DNA from: Salinithrix halophila
Lineage (GTDB): Bacteria; Bacillota; Bacilli; Thermoactinomycetales; DSM-45169
DNA: 64,000 nt
Assembly: GCF_042650125.1 (NCBI RefSeq)
Contig: NZ_JBHSAP010000018.1
Location: 248,001-312,000, forward strand
Direction of reading: 5' to 3'
The notes below the pieces were generated by a model. That model ran no database searches and was not told where the DNA came from. It saw only the letters and a program-made list of their open reading frames with translations. This document shows, one piece after another, positions 23,789 to 32,781 of this stretch; the first letter of the stretch is position 1, and each line of letters starts with the position of its first letter. The translations under genes and the position numbers were made by a program.

Positions 23789-24672
23789 TGGAGGGGCAAG
23801 GCGACCATTTAAGGCTTTTGTGGATCGCTATGCTGACAGGCGGACATGTCCTCCTGGAGGGAGTTCCCGGCTTGGGGAAGACCATGATGGTGCGTTCCCT
23901 GGGAGCAGCCGTGGATGCCAGCTTCTCCCGGGTGCAGTTTACCCCGGATCTGATGCCTTCAGATGTGACGGGTACCAAAATCTTCGATGTTCAGAGCGGG
24001 CGTTTCAGTTTTAAACGAGGGCCTTTATTCACTCATCTTTTATTGGCGGATGAAATCAACCGTACACCGCCTAAAACCCAGGCTGCGCTGCTGGAAGCGA
24101 TGGAAGAGGGGCAGGTGACGGTAGACGGGGAATCGATGACGCTGCCGGATCCTTTTTTTGTCGTCGCTACCCAAAACCCGATCGAGTATGAAGGAACGTA
24201 TCCCCTGCCGGAAGCCCAACTGGACCGGTTCACCATGAAGCTGGTCATTGGTTACCCAGAAGAGGACAAAGAGATCGCGATTTTGAAGGGGCACCGCCTC
24301 ACTCAAAGAAGGGATTCGATTCTTTCCCCCTTGATCGTTCCTGAGGAACTCATGGACTTCCGCCGCCGCATCGAGGCAATCCACGCCGATGATTCCGTCA
24401 TTCGCTATATTACTTCCATTGTTCGGGCAACACGGGAACACCCCCAGATCATGTTGGGAGCCAGTCCTCGGGCGGGGATCAGCCTGCTCGCTCTTTCTCG
24501 AGCCTGGGCTGCGCTTGAAGGGCGGGAGTTCGTCACTCCGGATGATGTGAAAGGGGTAGTGGTGCCTGTATTGCGCCACAGATTGGTATTAAACCCTGAT
24601 GCGGAACTGGAGGGGATGGGTACCGATGACCTCGTCGGGGAAATCATCCGTTCGGTCTCCGTCCCGCGGTAG
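23713..24672 (+). CDS. MoxR family AAA ATPase
   Basis: A 319-residue AAA+ ATPase of the MoxR group, thought to act as a chaperone that inserts cofactors or activates partner complexes together with a DUF58/VWA protein. Walker A is LLEGVPGLGKTMMVRSL, Walker B LLADEINRTPPKTQAALLEA, sensor 1 VATQNPIEYEGTYPLPEAQL, and the arginine finger region DRFTMKL. AAGGAGA lies 7 bases before the ATG at 23713, inside the preceding gene. The next gene starts within its 3' end. Confidence 0.94.
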   Translation: MEIQTIDTERIAQRSEEVIRRLSEVMEGQGDHLRLLWIAMLTGGHVLLEGVPGLGKTMMVRSLGAAVDASFSRVQFTPDLMPSDVTGTKIFDVQSGRFSFKRGPLFTHLLLADEINRTPPKTQAALLEAMEEGQVTVDGESMTLPDPFFVVATQNPIEYEGTYPLPEAQLDRFTMKLVIGYPEEDKEIAILKGHRLTQRRDSILSPLIVPEELMDFRRRIEAIHADDSVIRYITSIVRATREHPQIMLGASPRAGISLLALSRAWAALEGREFVTPDDVKGVVVPVLRHRLVLNPDAELEGMGTDDLVGEIIRSVSVPR

Positions 24673-25984
24673 TACATGGTTGCCCACCACTCGGCTACTG
24701 GGATGGTTTGCCACCGGACTCGCTGTCACTGCTCTGGGTTGGGGTTTGGGATATACGATTCTTTTCACTTCAACCTACTACCTACTGTTGACGGCGGTGG
24801 TCCTGCGTGAAGGGCGGAAGCTCTACCATTGCCAACCACTTATCCTCACCCGGAGAAGTGATGTATTCTTTGAGCTGGGGGAGGATGTACCCGTGGAGTT
24901 GTCCGCAGCCCATCCTGGCGGGATTCCCTTGACCCTTACGTTAAGAGACGATTACCCCAACGGGTTTACCACTGACCGGCGTGAAATGAGATTGAAACTG
25001 CCTCCCAATGGAGTCGCGGCAGTCACCTACCGGGCACGTCCCCACCAGCGAGGGTGCCATCGATTTGGAGACATCCATGTTCGGATCGGCGGCCCCCTTG
25101 GGCTCGTCCTCCTCCAGCAGGTTATTCATGCAGCGGAGGAGAAACAGGTCTATCCACTGCTCACAGAAGTTCGTAAAGTGCGGAGCGGCGTCTACCGAAA
25201 ATTGGCGGCTGAAGGCTCTCATAGCAGCAAAGGCTGGGGGAGGAGCACAGCGTTCTCTCACATCCGGGAGTACGTCCCAGGGGATGATCCCCGGTGGATC
25301 AATTGGAACGCCACGGCTCGCCGTGGAAAGCTGGTAGCCAATGTCTACCAGCCGGAACATGGGCAACAGGCGGTCATCCTGATTGATTGCGGACGGGTCA
25401 TGGGTGTGAGAGACGGAGAAAAAACCCGTCTGGATCGGGCGATTGAGGGAGCCCTCGCCTTCGCCGCTATGGCTCTTGAGCGGGGGGACCAAGTCAGTTT
25501 GCTCGCTTTCTCCGATCGTATCAAACGTTGGGTTCCACCCGGAAAAGGCACCCGGCAGCTGAAGCGCCTTATCGAAGCGGTTTACGATTTGGAAGCGGAC
25601 TTTGTAGAATCCGCCTACCAAATGGCGATGGAAACCTTAGTACTTCACCATAAACGCCGAGCATTGGTTTCCCTATTCACTGATGCGGGTAATCTGATCT
25701 TTGCCGAGGAACTGATTCGGCAACTCGCTGTACTAAGGCGACGTCACCTCGTTCTGACCGTGACGATTCAGGATCCTCTCTCGAAGAAAGAAGCGGGCCG
25801 CTTCCCTGAAGACGAACCCGATGTTTACCGGAAAGCGGTAGCGGAAGTGATCAGTGAAGAGCGAACCGAGCGATTAACCCAACTCAAGCGGCGGGGGGTG
25901 GTCGTGCTGGATGTTCCTCCAGGTCAGCTGGCGGGCTCCGTGATTCACACCTATATCGATATTAAGAATCGAAGCTTGTTGTGA
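24626..25984 (+). CDS. DUF58 domain-containing protein
   Basis: About 452 residues. Two membrane helices near the N-terminus (LLGWFATGLAVTALGWGLGY and ILFTSTYYLLLTAVVL) are followed by a beta-rich region and the DUF58 signature: STAFSHIREYVPGDDPRWINW and NATARRGKLVANVYQPEHGQ. A vWA-like segment with VILIDCGRVM follows, in which the MIDAS motif is degenerate (DxGxV rather than DxSxS). It is the usual partner of MoxR. The ATG at 24626 overlaps moxR by 47 bases and has a distant GGAGGGG; a TTG at 24680 is an alternative. A strong terminator ends the operon. Confidence 0.87.
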   Translation: MTSSGKSSVRSPSRGSTWLPTTRLLGWFATGLAVTALGWGLGYTILFTSTYYLLLTAVVLREGRKLYHCQPLILTRRSDVFFELGEDVPVELSAAHPGGIPLTLTLRDDYPNGFTTDRREMRLKLPPNGVAAVTYRARPHQRGCHRFGDIHVRIGGPLGLVLLQQVIHAAEEKQVYPLLTEVRKVRSGVYRKLAAEGSHSSKGWGRSTAFSHIREYVPGDDPRWINWNATARRGKLVANVYQPEHGQQAVILIDCGRVMGVRDGEKTRLDRAIEGALAFAAMALERGDQVSLLAFSDRIKRWVPPGKGTRQLKRLIEAVYDLEADFVESAYQMAMETLVLHHKRRALVSLFTDAGNLIFAEELIRQLAVLRRRHLVLTVTIQDPLSKKEAGRFPEDEPDVYRKAVAEVISEERTERLTQLKRRGVVVLDVPPGQLAGSVIHTYIDIKNRSLL

Positions 25985-26014
25985 AAGCCGGGGACTATAG
26001 TCCCCGGCTTTTTC
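25984..26014. terminator. Terminator of the MoxR-DUF58 operon
   Basis: AAAGCCGGGGAC (25984-25995) pairs with GTCCCCGGCTTT (26000-26011) around TATA, followed by T. Confidence 0.92.
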
Positions 26015-26096
26015 TACTTCCTCGACGGCGGTTACCTCAGATATGGAAGCGAAGGTTCGAAGCCATACTAACCGATAAGTGTCCATTCATCAACCA

Positions 26097-26116
26097 TGTC
26101 AACAATGTGCTTGACA
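26097..26116 (+). promoter_or_regulatory. Dyad over the mtlA -35 box, possible MtlR site
   Basis: TGTCAA (26097-26102) and TTGACA (26111-26116) are inverted around 8 bases. The right arm is also a perfect -35 box. At the expected -10 place (about 26134-26139) only CATTGA is seen, so the promoter would need an activator, which suits MtlR. Confidence 0.55.
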
Positions 26117-26147
26117 AAAGTGCGCTTTCCTTTCATTGAGAACGGGG

Positions 26148-26161
26148 TGAAACCGCTTTAT
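26148..26161 (+). promoter_or_regulatory. cre-like site in the mtl leader
   Basis: TGAAACCGCTTTAT agrees with the catabolite-responsive element TGWAANCGNTNWCA at all fixed places except the last two. It lies downstream of the -35 box and before the mtlA ribosome site, where CcpA would act as a roadblock. ACCGCTT/AAGCGGT (26152-26158 and 26171-26177) can also form a hairpin just before that ribosome site. Confidence 0.5.
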
Positions 26162-26195
26162 TCTAAAGATAAGCGGTATTCAAGGAGGGATGGAC

Positions 26196-27629
26196 ATGTC
26201 AAGCAATCAAGGGAACTTGGGCGGAAACGGCACCCAACCGTGGCGGATGAACATTCAGCGGATGGGAAGCTACCTCAGCGGGATGATTATGCCCAACATT
26301 GGCGCTTTCATCGCATGGGGATTGATTACGGCACTCTTTATTCCGACTGGCTGGCTCCCCAATGAAAAACTGGCCCAACTGGTCGAACCGATGATTATTT
26401 ATCTGCTTCCGCTTTTAATCGGTTTTACCGGCGGAAACATGGTATATGGTGCACGGGGTGGGGTGGTAGGTGCAACAGCCACGATCGGGGTAATTGTGGG
26501 TTCTGACATCCCCATGTTCCTCGGAGCCATGATCATGGGTCCCCTCGGTGGTTGGGCGATTTATCGAACAGACCGTTTCTTCGAAGGGAAGATTCGTTCT
26601 GGTTTTGAGATGCTTGTCAACAACTTCTCTGCCGGGATCGTTGCCGGTTTGCTTACAGTAGGGGCCTATCTGGCGATCGGACCCATGGTCCTCGGGTTAA
26701 ACAAAGCGTTGGCTGCCGGCGTGGAAGCCATTATCGGCATGGGATTGCTCCCCTTGGCCAATCTGTTTATCGAACCGGCCAAAGTCCTCTTTTTAAACAA
26801 CGCAATCAACCACGGCATTCTCAGCCCAATCGGGGTGGATCAAGCCGCACGGACCGGACAATCGATCCTGTTCCTATTGGAATCTAATCCGGGTCCGGGA
26901 CTTGGCATCTTACTAGCCTATTGGCTGTTCGGCAAAGGGATAGCGAAACAATCGGCTCCCGGAGCAGTCGTCATTCAGTTCCTCGGCGGTATTCATGAAA
27001 TCTATTTTCCTTATATCCTCATGAAGCCGATTCTCCTTTTGGCTGCCATTGCCGGGGGCATCAGTGGGGTATTTACTTTTACTCTCTTCGGTGCTGGTTT
27101 GGTGGCCGTTCCCTCCCCAGGAAGCATCTTCGCCCTGATGGCGATGACCCCGCGAGGCGGGTATATCGGAGTTCTTGCCGGAGTGGTAGTGGCCGCAGTT
27201 GTTTCCTTCTTAATCGCTTCATTGCTCCTTAAACGTAGCGCGCCGGGAGAAGAAGATATAGAGGCAGCGGCACGCAACATGGAAGAGATGAAAGGAAAGA
27301 AAAGCGCGGCTCGTTCGATCTTGACTGCCGACACGCCTGTTTCGAAAGTGAAAAAAATCGTGTTTGCTTGTGACGCTGGGATGGGCTCCAGTGCCATGGG
27401 GGCCTCGATTTTGAAAAATAAAGTGCAAAAAACCGGCTTGGATATCGAAGTGACGAATACGGCGGTCAGCAAACTGCCCGAGGATGCTGATATCGTATTT
27501 ACCCATAAAAATCTGACGGATCGAGCCAAAGTCAAGAGACCCGGCGCCCAACACATCTCCGTGGATAATTTCCTATCCAGCCCTGAGTATGACGCCCTGA
27601 TGGATCGGTTGACGAAAAACCAAGAGTGA
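26196..27629 (+). CDS. mtlA: PTS mannitol transporter, EIICB component
   Basis: Takes up mannitol and phosphorylates it to mannitol-1-phosphate. Residues 1-350 form the membrane IIC domain with IMPNIGAFIAWGLITALFIP, GARGGVVGATATIGVI, NNAINHGILSPIG and FLGGIHEIYFPYILMKP, the last being the conserved GGIHE substrate motif. The IIB domain near residue 390 has IVFACDAGMGSSAMGASILK with the phospho-accepting cysteine. No IIA domain is fused; mtlF supplies it. The start at 26196 has AAGGAGGG 7 bases upstream, whereas the ATG at 26190 touches it. First gene of the mtlA-mtlR-mtlF-mtlD operon. Confidence 0.96.
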   Translation: MSSNQGNLGGNGTQPWRMNIQRMGSYLSGMIMPNIGAFIAWGLITALFIPTGWLPNEKLAQLVEPMIIYLLPLLIGFTGGNMVYGARGGVVGATATIGVIVGSDIPMFLGAMIMGPLGGWAIYRTDRFFEGKIRSGFEMLVNNFSAGIVAGLLTVGAYLAIGPMVLGLNKALAAGVEAIIGMGLLPLANLFIEPAKVLFLNNAINHGILSPIGVDQAARTGQSILFLLESNPGPGLGILLAYWLFGKGIAKQSAPGAVVIQFLGGIHEIYFPYILMKPILLLAAIAGGISGVFTFTLFGAGLVAVPSPGSIFALMAMTPRGGYIGVLAGVVVAAVVSFLIASLLLKRSAPGEEDIEAAARNMEEMKGKKSAARSILTADTPVSKVKKIVFACDAGMGSSAMGASILKNKVQKTGLDIEVTNTAVSKLPEDADIVFTHKNLTDRAKVKRPGAQHISVDNFLSSPEYDALMDRLTKNQE

Positions 27630-27659
27630 AAAAACGAACCGAAGAAGCAGGTGGACTCC

Positions 27660-29759
27660 ATGTATTTCACAGCCAGGGAACGAAACCTTCTCCGATTGTT
27701 GATCAGCCAAGAACGATCCCACACGGTTAAAGAATTGGCTGAGGAACTCGGAGTCAGCGAGCGCACAATCCATCGGGATCTTTCTGTTATGGAGAAGACG
27801 CTGGACGGATTCGGGATTTCCCTGCGCAAACAAGCAGGAGTTGGTGTCTCCTTGGAGGCGGACCCCACCGGGATGGAATCGCTACGTGCTGCTCTTACAA
27901 GGACGGCGGAGACAGACTTTACCCCGGAAGAACGGAGGACCTATCTTCTCTGTACATTGCTGGAGACTTCAGAACCCGTTAAGCTAACGGTTCTGGCCCG
28001 GGACCTTGGGGTGGCTCCAGCCACGGTTCGCCAGGATCTCGAACGGGTGGAAGATTGGCTTCAGCCGTTTGACCTGGTTTTGCTTAAAAAAAGAGGATGG
28101 GGCATTCAGGTGATCGGGGGGGAGAACAACCGTCGGGCAGCCATGAGGAGTCTGCTTGCTGATCATGTTGATGAAGCGACGATTCTTGAGCTTTTAAAAC
28201 AATCTCTCGGTCGGAAAGCTCCGGAGCCTTCGGGGATTGTCATGGAACGTTTATTGGGACTGGTGGAAGGAGAGCGCTTGATTCAGGTGGAGGAAGCAAT
28301 ACAAGCGGAGATCGGGAGATTGCCGTATACTCTTGCAGACAGCGCTTATATTGGTTTGGTGGTTCATGTTGCTTTAGCGCTGGAGCGGATTGAAAAGGGA
28401 GAAACACTCCGGTTTGACCCTGACATGCTGCAAAGCCTGCAACAAGGACCGGAACAGGAAGTAGCGAAAAAAATCGCTGCCCGCTTGACTGCCGCTTCCG
28501 GTAAGGAAGTACCAGAGTCAGAGATCGCCAATATCGTGTTGCACCTTCGGGGAGCGAAGCGAGGGGATGACCGGGGATTCTGGTTTGAGGACGGTTCCGG
28601 GACCCCTGTGGAAGGAACAAGAGAATTGATCCAACGGATCAGGGAGGAGACGGACGCTCCCCTTGAACAGGACCCTTCTCTGCTCCGGGGGCTGCTTGCC
28701 CACCTGGAACGGGCGGTTTATCGGCTGAAAGAAAACCTGCCGATTCATAATCCACTGCTTGAGCGAATCGAAGCCGATTATCCGGAGCTGTTTGAAATCG
28801 TGGGAAAAGCCATGGCGAAGACCTTTCCTCAGTATGAAATCCCCAGAGAAGAGATCGGTTATCTGGTAATGCATTTTGGAGCTGCGTTGGAACGAAGAAG
28901 GCGGGGGCGTCCCTTGCATGCATTGGCGATTTGCGCCAGCGGGATTGGTACTTCCAAACTGTTGGCTAGTCGGCTGCAAACGGAATTTCCGGAGATCGTT
29001 CGGGTGGATACGGCTTCTTGGGGGGGAGCCCAGCAGACGGACCTGCATAAATACGATTTAATCGTATCCACTCTCTCAGTAGAAATGGATGAAATCGATT
29101 ATATTCGTGTCAATCCCTATTTGTCCGAAGGAGACGCTGCCCGTATTCGATCCTACTTAAACGAACGGCGGCGGGTAGGAACGATGCCACCGGAGAGGAC
29201 GAGGGAAGAAGTCAGCGAACCCCGGATTCTTGAATCCATGAAAGCGATTCGGAAGACTGCGGAAATCGCCTTGATGCTTGTAGAAGGATACTCCCTCTCT
29301 CCTCTCCAGGAACAGTCGTTGACCGATGTGTTGCAGAAAGCCTGTAGACGTTTGGAAGCAAAAGGGGTTCTTCAAGATGCAGCGGCAGTGGCCGGAAAGT
29401 TAGAGGAGCGGGAACAGCTAGGGGGATTGGGGATTCCCGGAACCGGAATGGCACTTTTTCATGGGCGATCGAAAAAGGTGGAGAAGCCTTCCTTTACGAT
29501 GTATGATCTGGAACAGCCATTGAAAGTGGAAGGGATGGATGGAAATCGGATGGAGATGACGCGCCTTCTCCTGCTGCTGGCTCCGGAAAAGGAAGAGGCA
29601 GCCGAACAGGAATTGCTGAGCCGGATCAGCGCTCTTACGATCGAAGCACCGGCACTTTTCCAATCTGGAGGAGAAGGGGACATCCGAGCGTTCCTGGCGG
29701 AGCAATTAAATCGGACCCTACATGAAAAACTGGATCAACAAAGGAGCGTAGAATCATGA
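27660..29759 (+). CDS. mtlR: Mannitol operon transcriptional activator
   Basis: A 699-residue PRD-type activator. Domain order: an N-terminal helix-turn-helix (TVKELAEELGVSERTIHRDL), a second winged helix (LARDLGVAPATVRQDLERVE), PRD1 and PRD2 (conserved histidines in GLVVHVALALERI and GYLVMHFGAALERR), an EIIB-Gat-like domain with ALAICASGIGTSKLLASRLQ (phosphorylatable cysteine), and a C-terminal EIIA-Mtl-like domain containing LGGLGIPGTGMALFHGRSKK (histidine). Phosphorylation by PTS proteins sets its activity. The ATG at 27660 follows GCAGGTGG. It overlaps mtlF by four bases. Confidence 0.95.
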   Translation: MYFTARERNLLRLLISQERSHTVKELAEELGVSERTIHRDLSVMEKTLDGFGISLRKQAGVGVSLEADPTGMESLRAALTRTAETDFTPEERRTYLLCTLLETSEPVKLTVLARDLGVAPATVRQDLERVEDWLQPFDLVLLKKRGWGIQVIGGENNRRAAMRSLLADHVDEATILELLKQSLGRKAPEPSGIVMERLLGLVEGERLIQVEEAIQAEIGRLPYTLADSAYIGLVVHVALALERIEKGETLRFDPDMLQSLQQGPEQEVAKKIAARLTAASGKEVPESEIANIVLHLRGAKRGDDRGFWFEDGSGTPVEGTRELIQRIREETDAPLEQDPSLLRGLLAHLERAVYRLKENLPIHNPLLERIEADYPELFEIVGKAMAKTFPQYEIPREEIGYLVMHFGAALERRRRGRPLHALAICASGIGTSKLLASRLQTEFPEIVRVDTASWGGAQQTDLHKYDLIVSTLSVEMDEIDYIRVNPYLSEGDAARIRSYLNERRRVGTMPPERTREEVSEPRILESMKAIRKTAEIALMLVEGYSLSPLQEQSLTDVLQKACRRLEAKGVLQDAAAVAGKLEEREQLGGLGIPGTGMALFHGRSKKVEKPSFTMYDLEQPLKVEGMDGNRMEMTRLLLLLAPEKEEAAEQELLSRISALTIEAPALFQSGGEGDIRAFLAEQLNRTLHEKLDQQRSVES

Positions 29760-30193
29760 GCGGATCGATCCTGAGTGAAGAAACGGTACTACTGGGAGTG
29801 GAGGCGAAAAACAAGGAAGAAGCGATTCGCCTCGCAGGCGGGCTGCTCGTTGATAACCAATGTGTGGCACCCTCGTATGTGGGAAACATGCTGGAACGGG
29901 AACGAACACTTAGTACCTATATCGGCAATCATGTGGCCATTCCACACGGGACGGAAGAAGGAAAAAAAGATATCCATCGATCAGGGATCTCTATCGTCCA
30001 ATTGCCGGAAGGCGTCGACTTTGGCAGCGGCCATACCGCCCATATTGTTATTGGCATTGCAGGTAAAGACAGCGAACACATGGACATTTTGTCCAGGATT
30101 GCCCTGGTTGTCTCCGAACAAGATAACGTCGCCCGGATGGTGAAAGCCACTTCCGCAGAGGAACTTCTCTCCCTATTTCACGAGGGGGCGTAA
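29756..30193 (+). CDS. mtlF: PTS mannitol-specific EIIA component
   Basis: A 145-residue soluble phosphocarrier that passes phosphate from HPr to the IIB domain of MtlA. The active histidine lies in IGNHVAIPHGTEEGK; GVDFGSGHTAHIVIGIAGKD holds the second conserved histidine. RERTLSTYIG is also typical. ATG overlaps the mtlR stop and follows AAAGGAGCG. Confidence 0.95.
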   Translation: MSGSILSEETVLLGVEAKNKEEAIRLAGGLLVDNQCVAPSYVGNMLERERTLSTYIGNHVAIPHGTEEGKKDIHRSGISIVQLPEGVDFGSGHTAHIVIGIAGKDSEHMDILSRIALVVSEQDNVARMVKATSAEELLSLFHEGA

Positions 30194-30195
30194 AG

Positions 30196-31359
30196 ATGCG
30201 CGCGATTCATTTTGGTGCAGGAAATATCGGTCGTGGATTTATCGGTGAACGGCTGGCCCGATCGGAATATGACGTCTGTTTTGTCGACGTTCAAGCCCCG
30301 CTGGTTCAACAATTGCGGGAGCGGAGGCGTTATGCCGTCCAGCTGCTGGGGGAAGAAGTCGAAACGCTCTGGGTGACAGGAGTAACCGCGTTGAACAGTC
30401 GGACCGAATCGGATCGGGTCGTGAAAGCGATCGCCGAGGCGGATCTGGTTACCACCGCAGTGGGCCCATCCGTGTTGCGAGCGATTGCTCCCCTGTTAGC
30501 AAAGGGAATCCGTCTGCGATTGCAGATGGAAGAGCATTCTCCTCTCAACGTAGTTGCCTGTGAAAATATGTTGGGAGCATCCAGCCTCCTGAAAAATGAA
30601 GCGGCTACCCATCTGTCGCATCACGAACGGGAGAGGATGGAAGGGACCATCGGATTTCCCGATGCGGCCGTTGATCGAATCGTCCCGGTGCAAACCGGGG
30701 CAGATCTACTCAGCGTCTGTGTCGAGCCATTCTATGAATGGGTGATCGACCGGAACGGAGTCAAGGGAGACATCCCTCCGATTGATGGTGTTACGTATGT
30801 GGACAGCCTGCCCCCTTATATTGAACGGAAACTCTACACTGTCAATACCGGTCATGCTGTCTGTGCCTATGTAGGACAGCTGATGGGGTGCAAAACCGTG
30901 CAGGAGGCGATCGCCCATCCACGGGTGGAAGCCGTTGTCGCCGGGGCTTTGAAAGAGACCGGGGCATTGCTTGTCGCCAAGCATGGATTTGACATACAAA
31001 CCCATCAGAATTACATCGCCAAAATTCTGGAGCGCTTTACAAACCCCCACCTTCTGGATCCGGTATCACGGGTAGGTCGATCCCCTATACGCAAACTGGG
31101 GAGGACGGACCGCCTGGTTGGTCCCGCTCTCCAAATGATCGACCATAACCTTCAGCCGGATCATTTGGCTGCCGGGATCGCCGCTGTTTTCTTTTTTCAT
31201 GAAGAGAAGGACTCGGAGGTGGTAGAATTGCATCAACTTTTCTCCAGGGAAGGTCTCTCCAAGACATTGCGTACGGTTGCAGGCATTCCGGTAGACTCTC
31301 GTCTGATTCCACTGATTTCTCAGCGATATCGGGAGTGGGAGGAAGAAGTGAAGACTTGA
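30196..31359 (+). CDS. mtlD: Mannitol-1-phosphate 5-dehydrogenase
   Basis: Oxidises mannitol-1-phosphate to fructose-6-phosphate with NAD. MRAIHFGAGNIGRGFIGE is the N-terminal NAD-binding motif; VVACENMLGAS, GFPDAAVDRIVP, YIERKLYTVNTGHAVCAYVG (catalytic lysine region) and ARFTNP-like ERFTNPHLLDPVSRVGRSPI are family signatures. Length 387 residues, as usual. The start lies 2 bases after the mtlF stop with GAGGGGG before it. Last gene of the operon. Confidence 0.96.
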   Translation: MRAIHFGAGNIGRGFIGERLARSEYDVCFVDVQAPLVQQLRERRRYAVQLLGEEVETLWVTGVTALNSRTESDRVVKAIAEADLVTTAVGPSVLRAIAPLLAKGIRLRLQMEEHSPLNVVACENMLGASSLLKNEAATHLSHHERERMEGTIGFPDAAVDRIVPVQTGADLLSVCVEPFYEWVIDRNGVKGDIPPIDGVTYVDSLPPYIERKLYTVNTGHAVCAYVGQLMGCKTVQEAIAHPRVEAVVAGALKETGALLVAKHGFDIQTHQNYIAKILERFTNPHLLDPVSRVGRSPIRKLGRTDRLVGPALQMIDHNLQPDHLAAGIAAVFFFHEEKDSEVVELHQLFSREGLSKTLRTVAGIPVDSRLIPLISQRYREWEEEVKT

Positions 31360-31385
31360 CCGGATCGATCAACGGATCTGAAAAT

Positions 31386-31421
31386 GCCGGGTACGGGTAT
31401 CGATCCCGTGCCTGGCCTTTT
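31386..31421 (+). terminator. Terminator of the mtl operon
   Basis: GCCGGGTACGGG (31386-31397) pairs with CCCGTGCCTGGC (31405-31416) with two mismatches, followed by CTTTT. Confidence 0.6.
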
Positions 31422-31449
31422 ACGCGGGAGCAGTTGTTAAATCCCTCTT

Positions 31450-31887
31450 TCATAGGGAGGGGTTCAGGATCCGCGTGTTATAAACCCAGGGCGTGATGTC
31501 CGGCCCCCTAACGGATAGGTTGTATCGGATCACCTGAATCATTTTCGGTCGCATGGGAAACACCAGGCGCAAGCGTCTTCGGATGGTGTGGGTATGGATC
31601 TTTAAGGTGATAAACGCATTCAGGACCATATTTTTTCTAGAAGGAACTCGCTGCAAGTCGATGTCTATATCTTGGGGAGACAGGGGACAGGGAAGGTTTT
31701 GGGCGGGGAGGATCATCCGAAATTTCCTTTTTAAAATTTGCGCGTTGATCTTGATGACAAACCAAGCGTTCAAGGCGATCCGTTTCTTCGGCTTTTTCTC
31801 CAGATCCAGATGAATGGATACTTCTTCCTTTGGGGGTAAGTCAAAAGGGGGGCTGCTGCCGAGGAAATAGGTGTCTCGGATGGTCAT
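31450..31887 (-). CDS. Hypothetical protein with an internal duplication
   Basis: A 145-residue protein that I do not recognise. Two segments align with each other: residues 27-62 (DLEKKPKKRIALNAWFVIKI ...RKFRMILP) and 77-112 (DLQRVPSRKNMVLNAFITLK ...RRLRLVFP), giving the pattern Asp-Leu-x3-Pro-x4-Leu-Asn-Ala-x5-Lys-Ile. Each is strand-rich and very basic, so a repeated beta domain is likely. No signal peptide or membrane segment. It starts 7 bases after the stop of the repeat-rich carboxypeptidase-regulatory-like protein on the same strand, so the two are one transcript, probably made in the mother cell from the SigK-like promoter upstream. Confidence 0.72.
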   Translation of the reverse strand: MTIRDTYFLGSSPPFDLPPKEEVSIHLDLEKKPKKRIALNAWFVIKINAQILKRKFRMILPAQNLPCPLSPQDIDIDLQRVPSRKNMVLNAFITLKIHTHTIRRRLRLVFPMRPKMIQVIRYNLSVRGPDITPWVYNTRILNPSL

Positions 31888-31893
31888 TTTCGC

Positions 31894-32754
31894 TTAAACC
31901 TCTACTTGGACGGTTGCTTTAACCCGATAGGTCCCGGCGGGTAAATCTCCAAACATATACAGACCTCCCGCATTGGTTTTGGAGACGTCGATGATGGTCT
32001 CTGTCCCGCCGGAAATGGAGTACAGGGCCACGATAGCGTTGGGAATCGGCTGATTGGTAGTGTTATCTGTAACAGTGCCGCTGATCGTCCCTGTATTGGC
32101 ATCCGGGTCGGCGTTCAAGAGAATATTGATTGGGGCGAAATCTCTGTCGGAGACAGTAATGGATGCGCTTTGGTTGGATAGGAATCCGGGTTTAACGGCG
32201 GTGATGAAGTAGTTACCGTTATTCATGTTGGCAAATAAATACTGACCATCAGCGTTTGTCGATACAATGCCTACTAACTGGGGCGTGCCGCCCACTACTT
32301 GGAAAAGCTCCACGGTAGCGTCTTCAATGGGTTGATTGGTTACACTGTTTCTTACAATGCCGAAGATGCTATTTTTGGTAGCGTCGGGGTCCGGTTGCAT
32401 CGTGATCGCGACGGATGTCGTTCGGTTTTTGATGACGCTGACAGCGATTCGAGTGGGGGTTAAAAGTCCTGGTTCCGAAGCCGTAATAAAGTAGGAGCCG
32501 ACAGGAACCCGGGGGAAAATGAATTGTCCGGAAGGGTTGCTGTTGGTATGTTCAAAGGGTTGTTCATTGGAATCGAACAATTGAACCGTCGCTTCATTCA
32601 CAGGGGTTCCGTCAGGCCGGCGTACGGTACCGGAGATATTCCCCGTATCGGCGGTCGGAGCGGCTTGCAAGCTCAGATTTTGGGTTCTTTCCTCCCGTCC
32701 CGTAATTGTGGTCGGGGGACTGGGCAGCAGGGTATATCGGTCTGTAATCGCCAT
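31894..32754 (-). CDS. Three-repeat carboxypeptidase-regulatory-like domain protein
   Basis: A 286-residue protein of three tandem beta-sandwich repeats of about 85 residues. Each opens with a Gly-x-Val/Ile motif (NISGTVRRPDGTPVNEATVQ; SIFGIVRNSVTNQPIEDATV; TISGTVTDNTTNQPIPNAIV) and closes with a Gly-x-Tyr/Phe...Pro-x-Gly-x-Tyr pattern (FIFPRVPVGSYFITA; YLFANMNNGNYFITA; YMFGDLPAGTYRVKA). This is the CarboxypepD_reg/CNA-B fold found in surface and spore-coat proteins. No signal peptide is visible, so it is not exported in the usual way, which suits a mother-cell protein laid on the spore. AAAGGAGG lies 7 bases before the ATG at 32754. Confidence 0.85.
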   Translation of the reverse strand: MAITDRYTLLPSPPTTITGREERTQNLSLQAAPTADTGNISGTVRRPDGTPVNEATVQLFDSNEQPFEHTNSNPSGQFIFPRVPVGSYFITASEPGLLTPTRIAVSVIKNRTTSVAITMQPDPDATKNSIFGIVRNSVTNQPIEDATVELFQVVGGTPQLVGIVSTNADGQYLFANMNNGNYFITAVKPGFLSNQSASITVSDRDFAPINILLNADPDANTGTISGTVTDNTTNQPIPNAIVALYSISGGTETIIDVSKTNAGGLYMFGDLPAGTYRVKATVQVEV

Positions 32755-32781
32755 GGGTTTTCCTCCTTTAACAAGCTGCAA

